Numbered from the stretch's first letter, positions 1 through 8,163 are shown. The stretch: 45,084 nucleotides of DNA from an uncultured Microbacterium sp. (GCA_937926065.1 CALANM010000149.1:1-45084); one strand, 5' to 3'. The notes: generated by a model not told the origin, from the sequence alone. Made by a program: numbers and translations.

Positions 1-102
1 GAGGCCGGCGACCTCCTCCAGAAGGCGGTCGGTCTCGGCTAGGTCGCTGAAGCCTGCGCGCGCGAGACCGGTGAGTGCCGTGGAGCGCGAGCGGGACGAC
101 AT
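1..102 (-). CDS. glnE: Glutamine synthetase adenylyltransferase GlnE, N-terminal fragment
   Basis: Only the first 34 codons are inside the window, and the gene runs off the left edge. The ATG is at 102-100 and the protein begins MSSRSRSTALTGLARAGF, followed by an acidic helix (SDLAETDRLLEEV). This matches the usual N-terminus of actinobacterial GlnE, which adenylylates and deadenylylates glutamine synthetase to tune nitrogen assimilation. It lies 6 nt downstream of the glnA stop codon on the same strand, the order also known from mycobacteria (glnA2-glnE). The identity therefore rests on a short N-terminus plus gene order. No catalytic motif can be seen here. Confidence 0.75.
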   Translation of the reverse strand, partial: MSSRSRSTALTGLARAGFSDLAETDRLLEEVAGL

Positions 103-108
103 GGCCGC

Positions 109-1446
109 TTAGAGCATCTCCAGGTTGCTCTTGAGCTCGAACGGCGTCACCTGGGCGCGGTACTCCTGCCACTCCCGACGCTTGTTGAGCAGAACGTAGT
201 TGAAGACCTGCTCGCCGAGGGTCTCGGCGACGAGCTCTGACTCCTCCATGTATTCGAGAGCGTGGTCGAGGCTCGCCGGCAGGGGCTCGTAGCCGAGCGC
301 GCGACGTTCAGCATCGGTGAGCGACCACACGTTGTCCTCAGCCTCGGCGGGAAGCTCGTACTCCTCCTCGATGCCCTTGAGGCCGGCGGCCAGCATCAGC
401 GCGAATGCGAGGTAGGGGTTGGCGGCTGAGTCGAGGGCACGGTACTCGACGCGCGTCGACTGACCCTTCTTCGGCTTGTACATCGGCACGCGCACGAGCG
501 CGGAGCGGTTGTTGTGGCCCCAGCAGATGAAGCTCGGCGCCTCATCTCCGCCCCACAGGCGCTTGTACGAGTTGACGAACTGGTTGGTGACCGCGGAGAT
601 CTCGTTGGCATGGCGCAGCAGGCCCGCGATGAAGCGGCGTCCTGTCTGCGACAGCTGATACTGCGCGCCCTCTTCGTAGAAGGCGTTGACGTCGCCTTCG
701 AACAGCGACATGTGGGTGTGCATGCCGCTGCCGGGCTGACCGCTGAGCGGCTTCGGCATGAAAGTGGCATAGACACCCTGCTCGATCGCCACCTCCTTGA
801 CGACCGTGCGGAACGTCATGATGTTGTCGGCGGTGGCGAGCGCATCCGCGTAGCGGAGATCGATCTCGTTCTGCCCCGGACCGCCCTCGTGGTGGCTGTA
901 CTCGACCGAGATGCCGAGGTCCTCCAGCATGCGCACGGAGCGGCGGCGGAAGTCGTGCGCCGTGCCGCCCGGCACGTTGTCGAAGTAGCCGGCCGAGTCG
1001 ACGGGCTCGGGACCCTCGGGGCCGTACGACGACGACTTCAGAAGATAGAACTCGATCTCGGGGTGCGTGTAGAACGTGAAGCCGGCCTCGGCCGCCTTCG
1101 CGAGCGTGCGCTTGAGCACGTGGCGCGGGTCGGCGACCGCGGGCTGGCCGTCGGGAGTCGTGATGTCGCAGAACATGCGGGCGGTCGGATCGACCTCGCC
1201 ACGCCACGGCAGGGTCTGGAATGTCGTGGGATCGGGGTGCGCGAGCAGATCGGACTCGTAGGAGCGCGTGAGGCCTTCGATCGCGGAGCCGTCGAAGCCG
1301 AGACCCTCGGTGAATGCGCCCTCGACCTCGGCAGGTGCGATCGCGACCGACTTGAGCGTGCCGATGACATCGGTGAACCACAGGCGCACGAATTTCACGC
1401 CTCGCTCTTCGATCGTGCGCAGTACGAAGTCCCGCTGCTTGTCCAT
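109..1446 (-). CDS. glnA: Type I glutamine synthetase, GlnA2-like
   Basis: This 445-aa protein should make glutamine from glutamate, ammonia and ATP in the cytosol. It has the GS beta-grasp N-domain (about residues 15-100) and the catalytic C-domain (about 105-445), with signatures FDGSAIEG near 51-58, the metal-ligand stretch HPEIEFY near 128, NEIDLRYA near 193, the GSGMHTHMS loop near 239 and NRSALVRVP near 313. The ATG at 1446 is chosen because it follows GAGAGGAC at good spacing; the open frame extends 40 codons upstream without family similarity. Length and sequence fit the 445-450-aa GlnA2 class rather than the roughly 475-aa GlnA1. Where adenylylated enzymes carry the modified tyrosine there is Trp374 (context DNVWSLT). 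It is probably co-transcribed with glnE. Confidence 0.95.
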   Translation of the reverse strand: MDKQRDFVLRTIEERGVKFVRLWFTDVIGTLKSVAIAPAEVEGAFTEGLGFDGSAIEGLTRSYESDLLAHPDPTTFQTLPWRGEVDPTARMFCDITTPDGQPAVADPRHVLKRTLAKAAEAGFTFYTHPEIEFYLLKSSSYGPEGPEPVDSAGYFDNVPGGTAHDFRRRSVRMLEDLGISVEYSHHEGGPGQNEIDLRYADALATADNIMTFRTVVKEVAIEQGVYATFMPKPLSGQPGSGMHTHMSLFEGDVNAFYEEGAQYQLSQTGRRFIAGLLRHANEISAVTNQFVNSYKRLWGGDEAPSFICWGHNNRSALVRVPMYKPKKGQSTRVEYRALDSAANPYLAFALMLAAGLKGIEEEYELPAEAEDNVWSLTDAERRALGYEPLPASLDHALEYMEESELVAETLGEQVFNYVLLNKRREWQEYRAQVTPFELKSNLEML

Positions 1447-1475
1447 CGCGTCCTCTCGGTGCTGTTGAGCCCAGA

Positions 1476-1715
1476 CTATCGGCCCGCGTCGGGGTCCTCG
1501 TCCGCCGACACGACCCTCGATGCGCTGCTTCCCCAGTCGTCTTCGCGCGCATCCTCTTCCGCCCATGCGCGCGAGCGTGCAGCGATGACCTCAGGGGCTC
1601 GGGCAGCCTCCTCGGCGGTCTCGAACGGGCCCGCCCGGTCGACCGACGGCGATTCGAACCCGCGCTCCACCTGCCCGGTCTTGAGGTTGTACCAGTACTT
1701 GTCTTCACCGGACAT
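1476..1715 (-). CDS. Small SPOR-like conserved actinobacterial protein
   Basis: This 79-aa acidic protein starts MSGEDKYWYNLKTGQVERG and continues with a GPFETAEEAARAPE stretch. The pattern of a K-Y-W-Y-N strand followed by GPF-T-EEA is shared by a family of tiny actinobacterial proteins usually annotated as SPOR domain-containing (sometimes mis-named methionine aminopeptidase). It has no signal peptide or membrane segment, so a peptidoglycan-binding role as in true SPOR proteins is doubtful. The C-terminal third is low-complexity and acidic. It lies 29 nt upstream of glnA on the same strand and is divergent from ppgK. Its function is unknown. Confidence 0.75.
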   Translation of the reverse strand: MSGEDKYWYNLKTGQVERGFESPSVDRAGPFETAEEAARAPEVIAARSRAWAEEDAREDDWGSSASRVVSADEDPDAGR

Positions 1716-1783
1716 GATGGGCTCCTGTTCTCTCGCGCGACGGCGCTCGTCCCTGATCCTACGAGCGGGCGAGGGCCGCTCGA

Positions 1784-1789
1784 TAGGCT
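1784..1789 (+). promoter_or_regulatory. Putative -10 box of ppgK (leaderless)
   Basis: TAGGCT fits the actinobacterial TAnnnT -10 pattern and ends 7 nt before the ppgK ATG, which would place the transcription start at or next to the start codon. No Shine-Dalgarno sequence is needed on such a message. The 12-mer gctcgataggct recurs at the same distance upstream of def (21306-21317). No clear -35 box is seen. Confidence 0.45.
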
Positions 1790-1796
1790 GGGCGAC

Positions 1797-2558
1797 ATGG
1801 TGAGCAACGGGACGCGCGCGGTCGGAGTCGACATCGGCGGCACCGGCATCAAAGGAGCACTGGTCGACCTCGATGCGGGAGCACTCGTCAGCGAGCGAGT
1901 CAAGGTCGCGACGCCGTCGGGAGCCGAGCCCGACGATGTGCTCGCCGCGGTCAAGACGGTGCTCGATCGGCTCGGCGTCGACGACGCCGACATCCCGCTG
2001 GGGGTCGCATTCCCCGCCATCGTCAAGAACGGCAGGACGCTCTCTGCGGCCAACGTGTCAAACAGCTGGATCGGCTTCGAGGCTGAGCGGTTCTTCGAGG
2101 TCGGCCTCGGTCGCGAGATCCACTTCGCCAATGACGCGGACGTCGCGGGTGTCGCCGAGCTGCGCTACGGGGCGGCCAAGGGGCGGGACGGTCTCGTCAT
2201 CCTGACGACGCTCGGCACGGGCATCGGAACGGCGATGCTTCACAACGGCACGCTCATTCCCAATTCCGAGCTCGGGCACCTGCAGCGCGCCGGTCACAAG
2301 CGGGATGCCGAGGCGTGGACGGCGTACTCGGCGATGGAGCGGGAATCGCTCTCGTGGCGCCAGTGGTCCAAGCGCCTGCAGTGGTACTACTCGCACCTCG
2401 AGTTCCTGCTGAGCCCCGACCTGTTCATCGTGGGCGGCGGCGTCTCGAAGCACGCCGGCGAATTCCTGCCACGGCTCGATCTGAAGACGCCGATCGTGCC
2501 GGCTGTGCATCGCAACAACGCCGGCATCATCGGGGCGGCTGCGCTCGCGGTCTCCTGA
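1797..2558 (+). CDS. ppgK: Polyphosphate glucokinase (ROK family)
   Basis: A 253-aa cytosolic kinase that phosphorylates glucose using polyphosphate or ATP. The N-terminal phosphate-binding loop VGVDIGGTGIKGALVD (about residues 9-24) and the second phosphate motif TTLGTGIGTAM (about 139-149) are typical of ROK sugar kinases. NSELGHLQ and the C-terminal IVGGGVSKH stretch fit the polyphosphate-using actinobacterial subgroup. The length matches that subgroup, which is shorter than general ROK proteins because it lacks the HTH domain. ATG 1797 follows a TAGGCT box by 7 nt, which suggests a leaderless message. The gene stands alone, divergent from the SPOR-like gene and convergent with the RNase P RNA gene. 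Confidence 0.92.
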   Translation: MVSNGTRAVGVDIGGTGIKGALVDLDAGALVSERVKVATPSGAEPDDVLAAVKTVLDRLGVDDADIPLGVAFPAIVKNGRTLSAANVSNSWIGFEAERFFEVGLGREIHFANDADVAGVAELRYGAAKGRDGLVILTTLGTGIGTAMLHNGTLIPNSELGHLQRAGHKRDAEAWTAYSAMERESLSWRQWSKRLQWYYSHLEFLLSPDLFIVGGGVSKHAGEFLPRLDLKTPIVPAVHRNNAGIIGAAALAVS

Positions 2559-2587
2559 CGCGACGCTGTGCGCCGTATGGCGGCAGG

Positions 2588-2972
2588 CGAGGGCGAATGG
2601 GCCGGCCTGTACGCCGGGTTCTGTCCGGGGGCTTGCGCCCCGTGGACGGTCATCTCTCTCGGCGACACGTTGCCGTGCCGCTCCAGCGGCCTACCCGGGG
2701 ACTCGGCGGGCCGCGTCGTCATCCCCTGTCTGGCCTTGCTCCGGGCGAGGTTTGCCATGCGGGCCGTGTCACCACGACCCCGGTGGTCTCTTACACCGCC
2801 CTTTCACCCTTACCCGCCTGCCTCGCGGCCTGCGGGCGGTCTGTTCTCTGTGGCACTGTCTCGCGGATTGCTCCGGGTGGGTGTTGCCCACCGCCCTGCC
2901 CTGTGGAGCCCGGACGTTCCTCGGTGCGGTGTCCCGCAACGCGACCGTCCAGCCGACCCATTCGCGCCCTCG
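2588..2972 (-). ncRNA. rnpB: RNase P RNA (type A)
   Basis: Read on the minus strand, this stretch holds the near-universal RNase P RNA segments: GAGGAACGTCCGGGCTCC shortly after the 5' end, and ACAGAACCCGGCGTACAGG close to the 3' end. The two ends pair as helix P1: the strand around 2955-2972 is complementary to 2588-2604, with one bulged C. The RNA is the ribozyme that matures tRNA 5' ends. A TAGAGT -10-like box lies at 2978-2973 directly before P1, so the true 5' end could be 5-8 nt inside the stated boundary. Both ends are approximate. Open frames in this stretch are not genes. Confidence 0.93.
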
Positions 2973-3085
2973 ACTCTACTCGGAAGCCGATATCACTGCG
3001 TTACACCGGATCGCACGAGGTTGGTGTAGAGTCCGAAAGGTGAGCCCAATGGGGAGGGCTCGATGAGCAGGCTGGGGGGCTTGTC

Positions 3086-3751
3086 ATGAAGAAGTCTGTG
3101 TTTGCGCGCGCAGTCATTGCGGGCATTCTGCTGCTGTCGCTGCCGACGGCGGCTCACGCGGCGGTCGATGAAGACGACTACACGCCCGGGGTCGACGACA
3201 GCTTCACGCTGGTCGGCTCGGAGGTCGTGGGCGTCTGCGAGAACGACGTGCCGTGGATCGACTACTCGGTCTTCCTCACCGACCCCGAGAACCGCGTCAC
3301 CAGCCGCACCGCGACGCTGACGCTGACGAACGGATCGCAGACCGCGTCGTTCGTCCTCGGTGACCTCGGTGACGACGGCACGCTCAAGGGGCGCATGCTG
3401 TGGCCTGGTGCGTCTGTCGCGTCCGACGGCACGCCGACGGGTTGGCCGGGGTGGGCCTCCGTCGATGGCCAGTGGGTGGAGACCGACGCGAACTTCGCCT
3501 GGACGCGCGGCACCATCACCGCTGTCATCGCGGTGAACCCGGAGGTCTCGACGACCATCAGCTACCCGCCGAGCAGCCCGTACTGCCACGCGGGCCCTGA
3601 CATCACGGGCATCCCGGCGGCTGTCGACTCCGAGTTCGAACTGGCGGCTACCGGCTCCGACTTCAACGCGCTCCCGTTCGTCTTCGGCGGCGGTGCGGTT
3701 CTGCTGGTCGGCGCTGGACTGCTCGTCTACGGCCGTCGCCGCGCCCACTGA
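3086..3751 (+). CDS. Secreted wall-anchored protein with LAATG sorting signal
   Basis: This 221-aa protein has a signal peptide (MKKSVFARAV, a hydrophobic core, cleavage after AHA at residue 25). An acidic, beta-rich extracellular part of about 155 residues follows, with two cysteines (in GVCEN and PYCHAG) and WPGW repeats. The C-terminus is a classic sorting signal: LAATG (186-190), a hydrophobic segment (about 195-216) and an RRR tail. LAxTG is the motif attributed to class E sortases of high-GC Gram-positives; no sortase gene is in the window. The gene after it starts 3 nt beyond its stop. I do not recognise the extracellular domain. A TAGAGT box at 3027-3032 may be its promoter. Confidence 0.85.
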   Translation: MKKSVFARAVIAGILLLSLPTAAHAAVDEDDYTPGVDDSFTLVGSEVVGVCENDVPWIDYSVFLTDPENRVTSRTATLTLTNGSQTASFVLGDLGDDGTLKGRMLWPGASVASDGTPTGWPGWASVDGQWVETDANFAWTRGTITAVIAVNPEVSTTISYPPSSPYCHAGPDITGIPAAVDSEFELAATGSDFNALPFVFGGGAVLLVGAGLLVYGRRRAH

Positions 3752-3754
3752 TCT

Positions 3755-5539
3755 ATGGATCAGGCCCCGCCTGAGTCCGCGCGCCGTCGGCGACGACGAG
3801 TCATCGTCTGGTCCCTTGTGGGCATTCTGGTGCTCGTCGCCGCCGCCGGCGTGTGGGTCGCCGGCCGCGCGTTCATCGTGCGTGGAGAGCTCGAGGCCGT
3901 CGCTGCCCTGCGCTCTGAACTGACGCAGGGCATGGGCGAAGGCGTCGGCGGGCTCAGCGAGGTCGTGGCGGAGTTCGACCACCACGCCTCCCGCGCCGCG
4001 GAGACCGCCGATGATGTCGTGTGGCGGGCGACGGAGATCGTCCCGTTCGTGGGGCCGAACCTCTCGGCCGTCCGAACGGTCGCGGAGTCGCTCGATCGCA
4101 TCGCCGACGAGGTGGCAGTGCCGCTCGTCGGCCTCGCGGGCGAACTGGGCCAGCGCGGCCTGATCGACGACGGCTCACTCGACCTCGACTTCATCCGCCG
4201 TGCGCAGGCCCCGGTGCGCTCTGCCGCCGACGCGCTGGAGGCGACCGAGCGGGAACTCGCTGGAGTGCGACGCAGTCAGCTCGTCACGCAGGTCGTCGAT
4301 GGCGTCATCGAGGTCGAGGCGCTGGTCGAGAGTCTGTCCGGCGTCATCGGGCCGGTGCACGACGTCACCCGAATGCTCCCCGGGCTCCTCGGCGATGAGG
4401 CGCCTCGCTCGATCCTCGTGATGCTGCAGAACAACGCCGAACTTCGCTCCGGCGGCGGCATCACAGGGTCGTTTGCGGAACTGAGAGCCGAGGGCGGGGA
4501 CATCCGGCTCGTGCGTCAGGCGGACTCCAGCGAGTTCGGGCCGCGGTCGAGGCCGATCCTCGCGGTGCCGGAGTCGACGACGGCGATCCACGGCGACATC
4601 GTGGGCAGGTTCGTGCAGAATGCCACGACCACGCCCGACTTCGATCTGTCGGCCCGGCTCGCGAGCGCCTGGTGGGAGGACCTGACCGGGCGCGCGCCCG
4701 ACACGGTGATCGCTGTCGATCCGCTGGTGCTGCGCTCCCTGCTGACGGTCACGGGACCGATCGTGCTCGACGGAGGCACCCGGATCGAGCGCGACGGCTT
4801 CATGCGCTCCGTCATGGTGGATCCGTATCTCACGCTCGACTCCTCGGAGCAGACACGCTTCTTCCAGCAGCTGACCGAGAGCTACTTCGCCGCACTCATG
4901 AACAGTGACGCGTCGCCCGAGGCGTGGATTCGGGCGCTCGCGGAGCCGCTCGAGGAGGGCCGGATCTCCGTCTGGAGCGCGCACGGCGAGGAGGCAGAGG
5001 TGCTGGCAGGCACGTCGGTGGCCGGCCCGCTCGCGCGACATCTCGCCGCAGGAGACCACGCGTTCGCGGTCTACCTCAACGACACGACGGGTGCGAAGAT
5101 GGACAGCTCGCTCACGGTTGAGCTGGCGACGGCCGTCGGCAGCTGCCGGGCCGACGAGCAGCCGCAGGTGGCCGTTCGCGTGCGTCTCAAGAACGAAGCA
5201 CCCGAGGATGCGGGCACCGCGTGGCCTGCGAGCATGACCGGGGCCGGACACTGGGGCGTGCCTGCGGGAGAGATCGGCACGTCCGTTGCCGTCGCGGCTC
5301 CTGAGGGGTGGTTCTTCGGCGGCACGACCGTAGACGGCACGCGCAAGGGCACGGTGGACGTCGAGGACTCAGGCCTTCCGACCAGCGCAGTGGAGGTGGA
5401 GCTCGCGCCGGGCGAATCCGCTGAGATCGAGGTGCGCTTCCTCTCCCCGACGCGCGAAGAGGTCACGCCGCAGCTCCTGCACACCCCGATGATGCGCTCG
5501 CCCGAGATCGCGGAGCCTGCCGAGCTGACGTGCGACTGA
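3755..5539 (+). CDS. DUF4012 domain-containing membrane-anchored protein
   Basis: A 594-aa protein with a basic cytosolic N-tail (RRRRRR around residues 10-15), one membrane segment (about 16-36) and a large extracellular part. The block NNAELRSGGGITGSFAEL (about 225-242), the later ATTTPDFDLSARLASAWWED stretch and the VIAVDPLVL block are hallmarks of DUF4012, a family common in actinobacteria, sometimes next to exopolysaccharide genes and without a proven biochemical role. Residues 40-190 look helical or coiled. It follows the LAATG protein by 3 nt, so the two are probably one operon and may work together at the envelope (inference). It converges on the downstream polymerase gene with a 7-nt gap and no visible terminator. 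Confidence 0.88.
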   Translation: MDQAPPESARRRRRRVIVWSLVGILVLVAAAGVWVAGRAFIVRGELEAVAALRSELTQGMGEGVGGLSEVVAEFDHHASRAAETADDVVWRATEIVPFVGPNLSAVRTVAESLDRIADEVAVPLVGLAGELGQRGLIDDGSLDLDFIRRAQAPVRSAADALEATERELAGVRRSQLVTQVVDGVIEVEALVESLSGVIGPVHDVTRMLPGLLGDEAPRSILVMLQNNAELRSGGGITGSFAELRAEGGDIRLVRQADSSEFGPRSRPILAVPESTTAIHGDIVGRFVQNATTTPDFDLSARLASAWWEDLTGRAPDTVIAVDPLVLRSLLTVTGPIVLDGGTRIERDGFMRSVMVDPYLTLDSSEQTRFFQQLTESYFAALMNSDASPEAWIRALAEPLEEGRISVWSAHGEEAEVLAGTSVAGPLARHLAAGDHAFAVYLNDTTGAKMDSSLTVELATAVGSCRADEQPQVAVRVRLKNEAPEDAGTAWPASMTGAGHWGVPAGEIGTSVAVAAPEGWFFGGTTVDGTRKGTVDVEDSGLPTSAVEVELAPGESAEIEVRFLSPTREEVTPQLLHTPMMRSPEIAEPAELTCD

Positions 5540-5546
5540 CGCCGCG

Positions 5547-7253
5547 CTACGGCTTCGCCGCGTCGTCGCTGACGCGCAGGTCGAGCCGGAAGTCGAGCGG
5601 GAAGTCGCCGAACAGGAGCCGTGCTGCGCGGGCGGCGCTTTCGCGCACCGCCGCCGCGGCCGCGTCGGCCTGCGCGGCAGGGGTGTGCACGATGATCTCA
5701 TCGTGCAGGAAGAACGCCAGGTGAGCTCGGCGAGAGAAGACAGGTCCGGATGCCGGTGCCGCCTCGGCCGCGTCGACCGGGGCAAACGCGGCGAGCTGGA
5801 TCCGCAGGTCGGCGAGCCAGGCGAGCGCCCATTCGGCCGCGGTGCCCTGCACGACGAAGTTGCGGGTGAAGCGTCCTCGATCGCGAGCGGCTCGGCGGGC
5901 CGCCTGGTCATCTCCCTCTCGTGCCTCGGCTGCGCCGGCACGCGACTGGATGTCACGCCACGCGGCAGCCGGGGGCGGACTCGTGCGCCCCAGCCAGGTC
6001 GATACGACTCCCCCGGCTTCGCCCTCCGCAGCAGCGGCGTCGACGAGGCCCATCGCGCGGGGATACGCCCGGCGCAGGGCGGGCACCAGCCGGCCGCTGT
6101 CGCCGGTCGTCGCCCCGTACATCGCGCCCAGGAGCGCGATCTTGGCCTCCTGTCGCGTGCTCACGACGCCGCTCGCCACGATGCCTTCGTAGAGGTCCGT
6201 GCCGCGGGCTGCCTGCGCGAGCGCTGTGTCTCGAGACATCGCTGCAAGCACGCGAGGCTCCAGTTGCGCGACATCTGCAACGACCAGCTTCCAGCCGGGA
6301 TCGGCGCGCACGGCGCCGCGCAGCAGTCGCGGAAGCTGCAGGGCTCCCCCGCCCGACGAGGCCCAGCGCCCCGTCACGACGCCGCCAGGCACGTAAACGG
6401 GTCTGAAGCGGCCGTCGGCGGCCCATTGGGCGAGCCACTCCCACCCGTTCGCGCTGAGCAGCCGCATGCCCTTCTTGTACGCCAGCAGCGGCGCGATGAC
6501 GGGGTGATCGTACTCAGCGAGCTCCCAGCGGCTCGTGGTGCGGGCCGCCACTCCCACGCGGTGGAGAGCGCGCAGCAGCTTCGGCTGTGAGTCGAGACTC
6601 GCGCGCGGGTCCTCGAGCGCGGTGCGCACCTCGTCAGCGAGAGCCTGCAGCTTGGCCGGGAGCCCTCCGCCGGCCGGTCGTGCGCCGAGCGCCTCGACAA
6701 GGATGCGGTCGTGCACGTCCGCGTTCCACGGCAGCCCGGCGGCCTGCAGCTCGCACGCGATGAGCGCGCCCGCCGACTCCGCCGCGAGAAGCAGCCGCAG
6801 TCGGTCGGGGGCGGCGGACGACGAGACCGCGCGCTGCTGGCGGGTGAACTCGGCCAGCACCTCCTCAGGCTCGTCGGGAACGCCGGGTCGATCCTCGAAC
6901 GAGAACAGTGCGTCGTCGGCCTCGGGTGCCGTCCCCGTGATGTCCCATCTGGCGGCGGCGCGCAGGGTCGCGTCGGTCACCAGCTCACTGTCGCGGAGGA
7001 TCGCGTGACAGAGCCGCAGGTCATGGCAGCGCGCCACTTCGACGCCTGCCTCCAGGAGTCTCGGATACCACCGCGGGGCGTCGTTCCACACCCACCGGTG
7101 CGCTGCGCCTCGGTGCGCGATCAGCGATGCCAGCGCCTCATGTCGGATGACCTGGCGCGCGACCTCGTCGCCTCCGGGCGTGACGTCGATGACGACGATG
7201 TCACCGGGATCCCGACGGGCCAGGACGCTCCAGCCGGGCGGGTCGCCGGTCAT
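5547..7253 (-). CDS. Bifunctional 3'-5' exonuclease/DNA polymerase (PolA-like, no 5' nuclease)
   Basis: A 568-aa family-A polymerase relative. Motif A is VADVAQLEPRVLAAMS (normally DYSQIELR), motif B lies in the ALLGAMYGATTG region, and motif C is FFLHDEIIVHTP with the HDE core. The N-terminal 200 residues correspond to a degenerate proofreading domain, and the 5' nuclease domain of true Pol I is absent. This matches a conserved actinobacterial paralogue. Substitutions in motif A (Ser to Ala, Ile to Leu, Glu kept) leave activity uncertain. ATG 7253 is chosen; the open frame runs 28 codons further up into the previous gene. It starts 22 nt after the zinc-ribbon gene and is probably co-transcribed with it. 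A DNA-repair role is inference. Confidence 0.88.
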   Translation of the reverse strand: MTGDPPGWSVLARRDPGDIVVIDVTPGGDEVARQVIRHEALASLIAHRGAAHRWVWNDAPRWYPRLLEAGVEVARCHDLRLCHAILRDSELVTDATLRAAARWDITGTAPEADDALFSFEDRPGVPDEPEEVLAEFTRQQRAVSSSAAPDRLRLLLAAESAGALIACELQAAGLPWNADVHDRILVEALGARPAGGGLPAKLQALADEVRTALEDPRASLDSQPKLLRALHRVGVAARTTSRWELAEYDHPVIAPLLAYKKGMRLLSANGWEWLAQWAADGRFRPVYVPGGVVTGRWASSGGGALQLPRLLRGAVRADPGWKLVVADVAQLEPRVLAAMSRDTALAQAARGTDLYEGIVASGVVSTRQEAKIALLGAMYGATTGDSGRLVPALRRAYPRAMGLVDAAAAEGEAGGVVSTWLGRTSPPPAAAWRDIQSRAGAAEAREGDDQAARRAARDRGRFTRNFVVQGTAAEWALAWLADLRIQLAAFAPVDAAEAAPASGPVFSRRAHLAFFLHDEIIVHTPAAQADAAAAAVRESAARAARLLFGDFPLDFRLDLRVSDDAAKP

Positions 7254-7275
7254 GGGGCGACGACGCCCGAGGTCA

Positions 7276-8007
7276 TCAGAGCCCGGACTCCTCGGTGCGC
7301 ACGAGGATGCAGCCGCACTCGGGGCAGGTGACGACATCGTCCTCGGCCGCCTGACGGATCGTGTGGAGGTCGGTGCCTGCGAGGACCATGTGGCATCCGC
7401 CGCAGGTGCGCTGGCTCAGCAGGCCCGCCCCGCTGCCACGCGCGGCGAGCTTCTCGTACATCGCGACGAGGTCTGCCGGCAGCGTGTCGACGATGGCCGT
7501 CCGGTCGCGTTGCGCGGCCTCGAGGCGCGCCCCCGCCTGTGCGACTGCGTCCTTGCCCTCGGCGCTCAGCCGGGCGCCTTCTTCGTTCGTGGCGGCGATG
7601 AGAGCCTCCTGCGCCGCGATGTCGGCCTCGGCAGCCTCGAGCCGCTCCATGAGCTCGAGCTCTGCGTCTTCAAGGTCGCTCTTGCGCTTGGCGAGTGAGG
7701 CGATCTCGTGCTCGAGGCCCTGTGCGTCCTTCGCATTCGAAGTCGCGGCCAGCCGCTCCGCGTCACGAGCCGCGCGCGCGTCGACGATCGCCACGTCCGA
7801 CTCGATCCGCTTGAGGTCAGCGGTGATGTCGTCGCGCACACCGAGAAGCCGCGTGAGCTCGACCGAGAGCGCCTGGCGCTGGGCGATCAGCTCTTGGACG
7901 CGCGCGGCCTGCTCTGGATTCCTCCGGGCGTGCTCGGCGGCGCGGATGACCGTGTCGAGGGCGGCGACGTCGACAAGGCGGCGCTGGTCTGCAGGTCGGG
8001 CTTTCAC
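7276..8007 (-). CDS. Coiled-coil protein with C4 zinc ribbon (DUF164/CT398 type)
   Basis: This 243-aa protein is mostly a long antiparallel coiled coil (about residues 5-185, rich in A, E, R and K with heptad spacing). It ends in a zinc ribbon with two CxxC knuckles, CGGC (within QRTCGGCHMVL) and CPEC (within VTCPECGCILV). The family is conserved in bacteria and has no agreed function; structural similarity to nucleic-acid or Rab-effector-like coiled coils has been proposed. GTG 8007 follows GGAGAG. The longer frame to 8076 would run into tRNA-Val and is rejected. It sits 35 nt downstream of tRNA-Val and 22 nt upstream of the PolA-like gene, all on the same strand. Confidence 0.85.
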   Translation of the reverse strand: MKARPADQRRLVDVAALDTVIRAAEHARRNPEQAARVQELIAQRQALSVELTRLLGVRDDITADLKRIESDVAIVDARAARDAERLAATSNAKDAQGLEHEIASLAKRKSDLEDAELELMERLEAAEADIAAQEALIAATNEEGARLSAEGKDAVAQAGARLEAAQRDRTAIVDTLPADLVAMYEKLAARGSGAGLLSQRTCGGCHMVLAGTDLHTIRQAAEDDVVTCPECGCILVRTEESGL

Positions 8008-8042
8008 GCTCTCCAACCTACCGCGCCCTGCGTCGCCGACGG

Positions 8043-8115
8043 TGGGCCCTGCCGGGATCGAACCGACGACATCCACGGTGTAAACGTGGCGCTCTGCCAG
8101 CTGAGCTAAAGGCCC
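8043..8115 (-). tRNA. tRNA-Val (TAC)
   Basis: A complete 73-nt cloverleaf read on the minus strand. The acceptor GGGCCTT pairs with AGGGCCC, the D-arm starts TAGCTCAGCTGGCAGAGC, the anticodon stem is CCACG/CGTGG with loop TTTACAC (anticodon TAC), and the T-arm carries GGTTCGATCC. The discriminator base is A and CCA is not encoded. Confidence 0.96.
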
Positions 8116-8157
8116 TTCGGGATCAGTCTATGAGGGTCCGGCCCTTCGGGAACCGAC

Positions 8158-8163
8158 TAGGCT
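8158..8163 (+). promoter_or_regulatory. Possible -10 box upstream of aceE
   Basis: TAGGCT, the same hexamer seen before ppgK and def, lies 90 nt before the aceE GTG. If used, it gives aceE a leader of about 83 nt that ends in an AAGGTC-type ribosome binding site. There is no convincing -35 box. Confidence 0.25.

Noticed and set aside
3002..3028. tacacc/ggtgta inverted repeat between rnpB and the wall-anchored protein gene
   Set aside because: Arms are 6 bp and 15 nt apart, and they overlap likely promoter elements of both genes; this could be chance.
2315..3043. Plus-strand open frames across 2315-3066
   Set aside because: They cover the end of ppgK and the RNase P RNA gene; the sequence is explained by the RNA structure.
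8111..8151. Direct 12-mer repeat ggcccttcggga at 8111-8122 and 8140-8151
   Set aside because: The first copy is the 5' end of tRNA-Val; only two short copies occur, with no mobile gene, so a duplication scar is not supported.
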